The position numbers and the translations under genes are program-made. Of a stretch of DNA of 46,147 nucleotides, positions 39,249 to 46,147 are shown piece by piece. Positions within the stretch are counted from its first letter, which is position 1, and each line of letters opens with the position of its first letter. A model generated the notes under the pieces. It saw only the letters and a list, made by a program, of their open reading frames with translations, ran no database searches and had not been told where the DNA came from. This DNA comes from Actinomycetes bacterium (lineage in GTDB: Bacteria > Actinomycetota > Actinomycetes > Propionibacteriales > Propionibacteriaceae), in the NCBI GenBank assembly GCA_030426725.1, contig JAUHXZ010000015.1, positions 1 through 46,147 on the forward strand. The letters run 5' to 3'.

Positions 39249-40315
39249 TGACCGACCACCCATTCCGCGTAGAAGATTCCGAGGCCCAGCGCCACGCACA
39301 GCCCCGCGATGATCCAGAACCGGATGACGACGGTGACCTCTTCCCACCCGATGATCTCGAAGTGGTGGTGGATCGGGGACATCTTGAAGATGCGCTTGCC
39401 CTTGGTGGCCTTGAAGTAGGACACCTGCAGCGCGACCGAGCCGACCTCGATGACGAACAGCAGGCCGAGGATGACGAGCAGCAGTTCGGTGCGGGTGGTG
39501 ACCGACAGGCCGGCGAGCGCGGCGCCGATGGCCATGGAGCCGGTGTCGCCCATGAAGATCTTCGCGGGGCGGGCGTTCCACCACAGGAAGCCGAAGCAGG
39601 CGCCGGCGAAGGCGATGGCGATGACCGCGAGGTCGTTGGGGTCGCGCACCTCGTAGCAGCGCGGCCCGGCGGTGGAGGCCCGGGAGCACCACTGGTTGAA
39701 CTGCCAGATGTTGACCAGCGTGTAGGCCGCGAAGACGAGGGTCGCGGTGCCGGCGGCGAGGCCGTCGAGCCCGTCGGTGAGGTTGACCGCGTTCGACCAG
39801 GCCGCGATGAGGAAGATGATGACCGGGATCGCGATCAGCAGCGGCATCGTCAGCGCCGGGATGTCGCGCAGGAACGAGATGGCCGGCGAGGCCGGGGTGA
39901 GGCCCCGCTCGTCGGGGAAGTTGAGGGCGAGGAAGGCGAACACGCCGCCGATGGTGAACTGCCCGATGAGCTTGCCGCGCGGGGTCAGGCCCAGCGAGCG
40001 CTCCTTGGAGATCTTCGACCAGTCGTCGAGGAAGCCGAGGAAGCCCATGCTGACGGCCAGCCCGAGGACGAGCAGGCCGGACACGCTGGGGGCCTGCCAG
40101 CGCACCAGGTGGGTGACGGCGTAGGCGATGACGACGGATCCGACGATGATGACGCCGCCCATGGTGGGGGTGCCGCGCTTGACGTGGTGGGTCGTGGGTC
40201 CGTCCTCGCGGATGAACTGGCCGAACTGCTTCTCCCGGAGGAGTCTGATGAGCCACGGCGTGCCCAGCATGGACAGGATGAGGGACAACGATCCCGCGCT
40301 GAGGATGTTGATCAC
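39245..40315 (-). CDS. mraY: Phospho-N-acetylmuramoyl-pentapeptide-transferase
   Basis: Membrane enzyme that moves phospho-MurNAc-pentapeptide onto undecaprenyl phosphate, giving lipid I. The 356 residues form about ten helices; active-site motifs are the aspartate pair in [11 protein letters not shown] near 90-100, [15 protein letters not shown] near 176-190, and the His-rich loop [12 protein letters not shown] near 309-320. The start is GTG in a GTGA overlap with murF. Confidence 0.97.
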   Translation of the reverse strand: MINILSAGSLSLILSMLGTPWLIRLLREKQFGQFIREDGPTTHHVKRGTPTMGGVIIVGSVVIAYAVTHLVRWQAPSVSGLLVLGLAVSMGFLGFLDDWSKISKERSLGLTPRGKLIGQFTIGGVFAFLALNFPDERGLTPASPAISFLRDIPALTMPLLIAIPVIIFLIAAWSNAVNLTDGLDGLAAGTATLVFAAYTLVNIWQFNQWCSRASTAGPRCYEVRDPNDLAVIAIAFAGACFGFLWWNARPAKIFMGDTGSMAIGAALAGLSVTTRTELLLVILGLLFVIEVGSVALQVSYFKATKGKRIFKMSPIHHHFEIIGWEEVTVVIRFWIIAGLCVALGLGIFYAEWVVGQ

Positions 40316-41745
40316 TTCTGGCCTCCCTGGTCGTCGGTGAGCTGAGCCGCCACCGTCTCGAGTCCGACGCCGCGCGATCCCTTGATGAGGACGACGTCGC
40401 CGGGGGCAAGAGTAAGGGAAGTCGCCACGTCGTCACGATCCGAGATCCGCGCAGGGAGACCGCTGTCGGCGGCGCCATCGACGATGTGCCGCGCCAGATC
40501 GCCGACCGCGACGACCTCCGACACGCCCACGTCGGCGGCCATCCGGCCCAGCTCCTCGTGGAGTCCGGCCGATGTGGGGCCGAGTTCCAGCATGTCGCCG
40601 AGGACCGCGATGACGCGCGCGTCGGGGTGCTCCGCGCGGGTGCCGTTGACCAGTTCGACCGCGGTGGTCAGCGCCACGGCCATCGAGTCGGGGTTGGCGT
40701 TGTAGGAGTCGTTGAGGATGAGGACGCCGTCGGGGCGGGGGTGGAGCTCCATGCGCCAGTCGGAACGCGGCGTGGCCCCCGACAGGGCCGTGGCGACGAC
40801 GTCGAGGTCGATGCCGGCCACGAGCGCGGCAGCCGCGGCCGCGAGGGAGTTGGACACCTGGTGGCGGCCGATGACCTTGAGGCTGACCGGGGCCGTCCGC
40901 TCTCCCGCGCCGTCGCCGAGGACGAGGTCGAATGATGCCTGGCTGAGGGGATTGAGCCGCACGTCGCGGGCGGTGACGCGCAGGTCCCCGGCGGGCAGCT
41001 CGCCCTCGCCGAACCAGGCGATGCGGGCGCGGGTCTTGTCGCGCATGCCGGCGACGAGGGGATCGTCGGCGTTGAGCACGGCCCAGCCGTCGGGTGCGAG
41101 GTCCGCGACGATCTCGGACTTGGCCATCGCGGTCATCTCCATGCCGCCGAACTCGCCGACGTGCGCGTGGCCCACATTGAGGCAGACGCCGATGTCCAGC
41201 CCGACCAGGGAGGTGAGCCAGGCGATGTGGCCGATGCCGCGTGCCCCCATCTCGGAGACGAGGTAACGGGTGTCGTCGTTGACGCGGCAGGCGGTGAGCG
41301 GAACGCCGATCTCGTTGTTCTGGGAGCCGACGGGCGCGACGGTGGGGCCGGCGGCCTCGAACACCTGCGCCATCAGATCCTTGGTGCTGGTCTTGCCGGA
41401 GCTGCCGGTCACGCCGATGCTCAGCAGGCCCCGCTCCCTCGCCTCGGCGACGACGCCGCGCGCCAACCAGCTGAGCGCGGTCACGGAGTTCTCAGCCAGA
41501 AGGTGGCCGACGTCGGCGTCGGTGGAGGCCATGCCGAGCACCCCGGCGGCCCCGGACTCGACGGCGGCGCGGGCGAACTCGTGGCCGTCGACCCGCTCCC
41601 CCGGCACCGCGACGAACAGACAGCCCTCGGTGGCGTGCCGGTTGTCGATGACCACGTCCGGCCCGACGACGGCGTCCTCGCCGAAGAGCTCGACGGCCCC
41701 CGGCGACATGAGCTCCACCAGTTCAGACATCCTGCGCGGGCGCAT
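40312..41745 (-). CDS. murF: UDP-N-acetylmuramoyl-tripeptide--D-alanyl-D-alanine ligase
   Basis: Adds D-Ala-D-Ala to complete the UDP-MurNAc-pentapeptide. It has 477 residues from the ATG at 41745, which has AAGGAG six bases upstream and overlaps murE by 23 bp; an internal ATG at 41730 lacks a ribosome site. The P-loop GSSGKTST (114-121) is the MurF variant of the Mur ligase motif, and [11 protein letters not shown] near 368-378 is MurF-specific. Confidence 0.95.
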   Translation of the reverse strand: MRPRRMSELVELMSPGAVELFGEDAVVGPDVVIDNRHATEGCLFVAVPGERVDGHEFARAAVESGAAGVLGMASTDADVGHLLAENSVTALSWLARGVVAEARERGLLSIGVTGSSGKTSTKDLMAQVFEAAGPTVAPVGSQNNEIGVPLTACRVNDDTRYLVSEMGARGIGHIAWLTSLVGLDIGVCLNVGHAHVGEFGGMEMTAMAKSEIVADLAPDGWAVLNADDPLVAGMRDKTRARIAWFGEGELPAGDLRVTARDVRLNPLSQASFDLVLGDGAGERTAPVSLKVIGRHQVSNSLAAAAAALVAGIDLDVVATALSGATPRSDWRMELHPRPDGVLILNDSYNANPDSMAVALTTAVELVNGTRAEHPDARVIAVLGDMLELGPTSAGLHEELGRMAADVGVSEVVAVGDLARHIVDGAADSGLPARISDRDDVATSLTLAPGDVVLIKGSRGVGLETVAAQLTDDQGGQK

Positions 41746-43273
41746 CGGACGCTCCTTCCTCCACGAGGCGGCGCCAGGCGCGCGTCGCCTCCTCGACATC
41801 GTCGAAGTCCACGACGCGGTCGGCCAGGATCTGGCCGCGCTCGTGTCCCTTTCCGAGTATTGCCACCACGCTATCGGGCCTCGCGGCCCTGAGCGCCGTC
41901 TCGATGGCGGCGCGCCGCCCCGCGACCTCGATGACCTCCGCGCCCGGGCGCCGACCTTCGAGGGCCCCGGCGAGGGTCTGTGCGCGGATCCTGGCGGGGT
42001 CCTCGGTGCGGGGGTTGTCGTCGGTGATGACCGTGAGATCGCTGCCCCGGGAGGCCGCGGCGCCCATGCCGGGGCGCTTGTCGGGGTCGCGGTCGCCGCC
42101 GCAGCCCAGGACGCTGATGACCCGGGGGAAGGCCGCCAGGGCGTCGACGGCGGCGCCGACGGCCTGCGGGGTGTGGGCGAAGTCGACAACGACGGTCGGG
42201 GCGCCGGGGCCCAGGTCGACGCGCTGCATGCGTCCGGGGACCTGGGCGTGACGCAGGCCGGTCAAGGCGTCGGGCGCCGCGATGCCGGCGGCCTCTAGCA
42301 TCGCGAACGCGACCGCGGCGTCGATCATGTTGTGGACGCCGGGAAGGGCGATCTCGAGCGGCACGTCCCCGCCGTCGCGGGTGAGGGTGGCGCGACCACC
42401 GAGGCTCCCGACGGCCTCGTAGTCGCGCAGCACGTAGTCGGTGTCGGGTCCGGTGCCGACGGTGACGAGCCGGGTTCCGGGGTCACGGGCGACGCGGGCG
42501 GCGATCTCGCGGCCCTTCGGGTCGTCGACCCAGACGACGGCCACCGGCGAGCGGCCAGGTTCGAAGAGGCGGGCCTTGGCCTCGAAGTAGTCGTCGAGGT
42601 CGGTGTGGAAGTCGAGGTGGTCGCGGCCGAGGTTGAGGAAGGCGGTGACGTCGAACGCGACGGCGTCGACCCGCTGCAGCGCGAGGGCGTGCGAGCTGAC
42701 CTCGAGGGCCACGGCGTCGGCGCCGCGCTCTCGCATGGCGGCGAGCATCGCCTGCAGGTCGGGCGACTCGGGGGTGGTGACGGTGGAGCGCCCGGAGCGC
42801 AGTTCCTGCCCGGCGAGCCGGAAGCCGATGGTGCCGACGGTGCCAGGGACCCGGCCGGCGGCGGCGAGCCCCGCCTCGAGCAGCGCGACGGTGGTGGTCT
42901 TGCCGTTGGTGCCGGTGACGCCGAACATCGCCAGGTGCCGGGAGGGCTCCCCGAACACACGCGACGCGGCGACGGCCGCGGCGTGCCGGGGCTCCGGGCT
43001 GCGGAGCACCGGGACCGGGAGCTCGGCCAAGGGCGCGTCGTCGTCGGTGAGGACGGCGGCGGCGCCCGCGTCGAGCGCCTGGGCGGCGAACAGGGCGCCG
43101 TGGGTGGTGGCTCCTGGCAGTGCGACGTAGAGCCAGCCGGGGCGTACGGCCCGCGAGTCGAGCGTTACGCCGGTGACCGCGACGTCGCCGGGCTCCCCCG
43201 ACACCCGCATCCCGCTCACCAACTGCCGGAGGGGCACGGGCGGCGGGTCGGCGGGGCGGAGCGCGCTATCCAT
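41723..43273 (-). CDS. murE: UDP-N-acetylmuramoyl-L-alanyl-D-glutamate--diaminopimelate ligase
   Basis: Adds the third stem residue. It has 516 residues from the ATG at 43273, which overlaps the ftsI stop as TGATG. The ATP site is GTNGKTTT (121-128). The selectivity motif DNPR (419-422, in TDDNPRTEDPARI) marks enzymes adding diaminopimelate rather than lysine; whether meso- or LL-DAP is used cannot be told. The longer open frame upstream reads through ftsI out of frame and was rejected. Confidence 0.95.
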   Translation of the reverse strand: MDSALRPADPPPVPLRQLVSGMRVSGEPGDVAVTGVTLDSRAVRPGWLYVALPGATTHGALFAAQALDAGAAAVLTDDDAPLAELPVPVLRSPEPRHAAAVAASRVFGEPSRHLAMFGVTGTNGKTTTVALLEAGLAAAGRVPGTVGTIGFRLAGQELRSGRSTVTTPESPDLQAMLAAMRERGADAVALEVSSHALALQRVDAVAFDVTAFLNLGRDHLDFHTDLDDYFEAKARLFEPGRSPVAVVWVDDPKGREIAARVARDPGTRLVTVGTGPDTDYVLRDYEAVGSLGGRATLTRDGGDVPLEIALPGVHNMIDAAVAFAMLEAAGIAAPDALTGLRHAQVPGRMQRVDLGPGAPTVVVDFAHTPQAVGAAVDALAAFPRVISVLGCGGDRDPDKRPGMGAAASRGSDLTVITDDNPRTEDPARIRAQTLAGALEGRRPGAEVIEVAGRRAAIETALRAARPDSVVAILGKGHERGQILADRVVDFDDVEEATRAWRRLVEEGASDAPAQDV

Positions 43274-45279
43274 CAGCCGAACGTTAGCGGGGTATCGGGG
43301 GCAGGCGTGGTCGAGGGGGCCACGTTGTAGCGGGGCAGGGCCAGCGACAGGATGTCGTTGACGGCCGGGAGCGCGAGCCGGCTGCCCAGGTTCCCGTTGG
43401 TGGGCTGGTCGAGGACGACGTAGACGAGGATCTGCGGATCCTCGGCGGGCGCGACGCCGACGAACGAGGCGGTGAAGCCGTTGTAGCAGCTGCACGAGGG
43501 GTCGTAGCGCTGGGCCGTGCCGGACTTGCCGGCGGTGCGGTATCCGGCGATGGAGCGGTCGTCGCGCAGCGTGATGACCGACTCCATCATCGTGAGCGTC
43601 GCGTCGGAGGCCTCCTCGGACACGACGCGGCGCGTCTCGGGCGCCGGGATGTCGATGGGGGTGCCGTCGGAGCGGGCCGCCGACTTGACGATGGTGGGCT
43701 GGACATAGGTGCCGCCGTTGGCGACGGTGTTGATGGCGGCGGCCATCTGGACCGCGTTGACCGACAGGCCCTGCCCGAAGGCGACCTGGTCGCGCGTGTA
43801 GTCGGGCATCTCCGCGTCGGGAATGGATCCGCTGGTCTCGCCCGGCAGCCCGATCCCGGAGGCGCTGCCGAGACCGAAGTCGGCCAGGTACCGCGCGAGG
43901 TCCGCCTTCTCCATCTGGCGGGTCAGCATGATGGTGCCGATGTTGGACGACTGGGCGACGACGCCGGCGGCGGTCATGTTGAGAGTGCCATGGCTGAAGG
44001 AGTCGCGCACGTAGCCGGCGCCCGAGGCGATCCGCGACGGGACCTGCACCTTGGTGGTGGGGGTGACGAGCCCCTGGTCGGCGAGCGCGGCCATGGTCAG
44101 CACCTTCTCGACCGAGCCGGGCTCGTAGGCGGCGGTGACGGCGCGGTTGGTGCGGTCGGCGGCGTCGGCGGCGCCCGGGTTCGACGAGTCGAAGCTGGGG
44201 TTGTTGGCCAGGGCGAGCACTTCTCCGGTCTTGACGTCCATGACGACGGCGGTGCCGGTCTTGGCGCCGGCGTTGTTGACGTACTCGGCGAGCGACTGCT
44301 CGACCATCCAGTTCAGGTCGGAGTCGATGGTCAGCTCGTAGGAGGCGCCGTCGACGGCGGGCGTCATGATGTCGGTGCCCAGCGGGATTCGGCCGTAGGT
44401 GGACCAGTCGTAGACCATGCTGCCGGCCGTGCCCGCCAGGTTCTCCTCGAGGGCGTACTCAAGGCCGGCGGCGCCCTTGCCCTCCCAGTCGACGAAGCCG
44501 ACGACGTTCGAGGCGACCGTGGCGTTGGGGTAGACGCGCAGCGGGTCGGGGTCGCCGAAGACCCCGTACCAGGGGCGGCGGCCCTCGCCGTCGAGCCCGT
44601 CGGCCATGTCGTCCTTGATGGCGGTGTACAGGGCAGCCGGCACCTTGCGGGCGACGACCTCGTAGCGGGAGTCGGGCGTGTTGATGAGGTCGAGGTAGGT
44701 GGACTCCAGGCCGCCGAGGTGGCGGGCGAGGATCTCGGCGACGGCCTCGGGTGCGGCGGCGGCCTCCTCCTGCTTGCGTTCGCTCATCGGGTAGCGCTTG
44801 TCGGCGCCGTTGGTGCGCACCATGTCGGGGTCGATGGACACGATCATCGCCGGTTCGGTGGCGGCCATGACGACGCCGTTGCGGTCGGTGAGGGTGCCGC
44901 GGGTGGCGGGCAGCTCGCGGGAGGACTGCGTCTTGTCCGCGGCCTCGGCGGCGAAGGCGGCCGAGTCGATGCCCTGCAGCTGGACCGAGCGGGCGACGGC
45001 GACCGACAGCAGCAGGCCCAGCATGAGCATGAACACCCGGATCCGCACGACGGGGCGGCCGACGGGCATGCGCACGGTCTTGCGGTAGCGGCGCGGCTGG
45101 TTCCCGCGACGCGACGACGGCCGGGATGCCGGGCGCGCCGCAGGCTTCGGCCGGGACGCCGCCCGGGGCTTCGCCCCCGACTTGGCGGTGGACTTCGAAG
45201 TGGACTTCGAGGTGGACTTCGCCGCGGGCCTACCGGCGTTGCGCCCCGTGGGTTGCGGCTTCCGCGGTTGGTTCGCCAT
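43273..45279 (-). CDS. ftsI: Septal penicillin-binding protein FtsI (PBP3-type transpeptidase)
   Basis: Class B penicillin-binding protein that cross-links septal peptidoglycan with FtsW. The 668 residues have a long basic cytoplasmic tail (1-78) with KSTSKSTSKSTAKS repeats, a transmembrane helix (about 80-98), a dimerisation domain, and a transpeptidase domain with Ser389-x-x-Lys392 (EPGSVEK), Ser444-Ser-Asn446 and Lys585-Ser-Gly-Thr. No PASTA domains are present. A GGGAG ribosome site precedes the ATG, three bases after the ftsL-like gene. Confidence 0.97.
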   Translation of the reverse strand: MANQPRKPQPTGRNAGRPAAKSTSKSTSKSTAKSGAKPRAASRPKPAARPASRPSSRRGNQPRRYRKTVRMPVGRPVVRIRVFMLMLGLLLSVAVARSVQLQGIDSAAFAAEAADKTQSSRELPATRGTLTDRNGVVMAATEPAMIVSIDPDMVRTNGADKRYPMSERKQEEAAAAPEAVAEILARHLGGLESTYLDLINTPDSRYEVVARKVPAALYTAIKDDMADGLDGEGRRPWYGVFGDPDPLRVYPNATVASNVVGFVDWEGKGAAGLEYALEENLAGTAGSMVYDWSTYGRIPLGTDIMTPAVDGASYELTIDSDLNWMVEQSLAEYVNNAGAKTGTAVVMDVKTGEVLALANNPSFDSSNPGAADAADRTNRAVTAAYEPGSVEKVLTMAALADQGLVTPTTKVQVPSRIASGAGYVRDSFSHGTLNMTAAGVVAQSSNIGTIMLTRQMEKADLARYLADFGLGSASGIGLPGETSGSIPDAEMPDYTRDQVAFGQGLSVNAVQMAAAINTVANGGTYVQPTIVKSAARSDGTPIDIPAPETRRVVSEEASDATLTMMESVITLRDDRSIAGYRTAGKSGTAQRYDPSCSCYNGFTASFVGVAPAEDPQILVYVVLDQPTNGNLGSRLALPAVNDILSLALPRYNVAPSTTPAPDTPLTFG

Positions 45280-45282
45280 CGG

Positions 45283-45807
45283 TCACTCCCCCACTGCTCC
45301 GGCTGCCACGACGCTGTCGGCGCCCTCCGCGGTGTCGGCGGGCGGTTCGGCTTCGGCCTCCCGCTCCGGCACGATCACCGGCGCCGCCGGGGCCGTCACG
45401 CGGGTGCGCCGCCCGCGCAGGTAGGGCAGCTCGTCTCCGTCGACGTTGGTGGGCTCGCCGGTGACGCTGCCGTCGGCCAGGTGGATGAACGCCGGGTACG
45501 GGTTGGGCACCATCCCGAGCTGGGTGGCGCGCAGCGCCAGCGCATTGGCGCTGGAGACCTGCTGCAGCTGGGAGGTGAGCGCCGCGGCGGTGTAGCCGAG
45601 TTCGGTGGACTCGCGCCGGAGCGCGGACAGTTCCTTTGACTGGGCGCCCACCTGGGTGGTGACGACCATGACGCCGGCCAGGCCGAGAATGACCAGCACG
45701 GCGATCATGAGGATGAACATGCGGTTGGAGACTGCGGGGGTCTTGGCACGCACCACCCTGAGCCGGGAGGCCGGGGTGACATCGGCGGTCAGCGGTTGCG
45801 CGGTCAT
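45283..45807 (-). CDS. FtsL-like divisome membrane protein
   Basis: A 174-residue bitopic protein: a cytoplasmic segment (1-28), one transmembrane helix (about 30-50) and a coiled coil (about 52-90: [32 protein letters not shown]) followed by an acidic, proline-rich tail (about 105-174). FtsL is poorly conserved in sequence, but topology and position between rsmH and ftsI identify it. The start overlaps the rsmH stop as ATGA. The long extracytoplasmic tail is more than classical FtsL needs. Confidence 0.8.
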   Translation of the reverse strand: MTAQPLTADVTPASRLRVVRAKTPAVSNRMFILMIAVLVILGLAGVMVVTTQVGAQSKELSALRRESTELGYTAAALTSQLQQVSSANALALRATQLGMVPNPYPAFIHLADGSVTGEPTNVDGDELPYLRGRRTRVTAPAAPVIVPEREAEAEPPADTAEGADSVVAAGAVGE

Positions 45808-46147
45808 GCTGCGGCCTCCTTGGTGCGTTCGGCGGCCCGGAGCCTGGCCGAGGCGGCCCGGGGGTTGATGGCGGTCTCGTCGGGGCTGGGGCGCTCGGCA
45901 CCGCGGGTGAGCAGTGCGAGCTCCGCCTTGAGGTGGTCGGGGACGACCGGCATGTCGCGGGGGGCCCGGTCGGAGGCCTTGGCGGCGAAGGTGCGCTTGA
46001 CGAGCCGGTCCTCGAGGGAGTGGTAGCTCAGCACCGCGATCCGCCCGCCGACCGCGAGGGCGTCGACTGCTGCGGGGAGGACACCCTCGAGGGCCGAGAG
46101 TTCGCGGTTGACCTCGATGCGCAGGGCCTGGAAGGTCCGCTTGGCGG
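45804..46147 (-). CDS. rsmH: 16S rRNA (cytosine(1402)-N(4))-methyltransferase RsmH, C-terminal part
   Basis: Only the last 114 codons are in the window; the gene continues past the right edge. The C-terminal region includes [23 protein letters not shown] and [19 protein letters not shown], diagnostic for RsmH (MraW), which methylates a ribosomal P-site cytosine. An ATG-like internal start at 46034 was ignored because the frame and conserved residues run on to 46147. mraZ is expected outside the window. Confidence 0.95.
   Translation of the reverse strand, partial: AKRTFQALRIEVNRELSALEGVLPAAVDALAVGGRIAVLSYHSLEDRLVKRTFAAKASDRAPRDMPVVPDHLKAELALLTRGAERPSPDETAINPRAASARLRAAERTKEAAA

Noticed and set aside
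37797..40478. An 893-residue MraY-MurD fusion-like frame
   Set aside because: The upstream part is mraY read out of frame; the true mraY frame and stop lie at 39245, and murD begins at the GTGA overlap.

Overview
The window is a 46 kb, very GC-rich (roughly 70% by eye), gene-dense chromosomal segment from an actinobacterium. Support comes from the gene order: the block pyk, ANTAR response regulator (PdtaR type), polA, rpsA, coaE, uvrB, uvrA, uvrC matches the order known from Mycobacterium and Streptomyces, and the division and cell-wall (dcw) cluster ends in sepF, yggT, divIVA, traR, lspA, rluD as in many Actinobacteria. A mycothiol-dependent-enzyme-family protein, a diaminopimelate-type MurE and many TANNNT -10 boxes 6-7 nt before start codons (leaderless genes) also fit. 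A Propionibacteriales-like host is plausible but not proven.

Layout. 1-106: tail of a dispersed repeat. 107-2009 (minus): bioY-bioM-bioN biotin uptake operon behind a BioQ-like palindrome. 2078-10446: excision repair genes uvrC (minus), uvrA (minus) and uvrB (plus), interleaved with a Rieske lipoprotein and a DinB/MDMPI-fold protein. 10501-16091 (plus): a Gfo/Idh/MocA oxidoreductase, then a tandem glycine riboswitch controlling gcvT-gcvH-gcvP. 16151-21238 (minus): coaE, rpsA, polA. 21276-25842 (plus): a hotdog thioesterase, a second repeat locus, and a self-regulated TetR-ABC transporter operon. 25850-28127: PdtaR-like regulator (minus), tRNA-Leu(CAA) (plus), pyk (minus). 28194-30027 (minus): traR-lspA-rluD. 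30135-46147 (minus): divIVA, yggT, sepF, ftsZ, ftsQ, murC, murG, ftsW, murD, mraY, murF, murE, ftsI, ftsL-like and the 3' part of rsmH, mostly overlapping by 1-4 bp and so probably translationally coupled.

Most genes are housekeeping. The non-routine content is regulatory and structural: (1) uvrC, uvrA and polA, which act in the same repair pathway, each lie head-to-head with a small gene, with only 32-37 bp between start codons and two outward-facing -10 boxes 6-17 bp apart; (2) uvrB has a promoter resembling the LexA-independent (RecA-NDp/PafBC-type) DNA-damage promoter; (3) a composite palindromic repeat occurs at three intergenic loci and includes a 96-bp unit with 17-bp perfect inverted ends and a 68-bp tandem repeat; (4) palindromic operators precede bioY and tetR; (5) lspA seems to start at a CTG within a CTGA overlap. 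No transposase, phage gene, CRISPR array or defence gene was seen.
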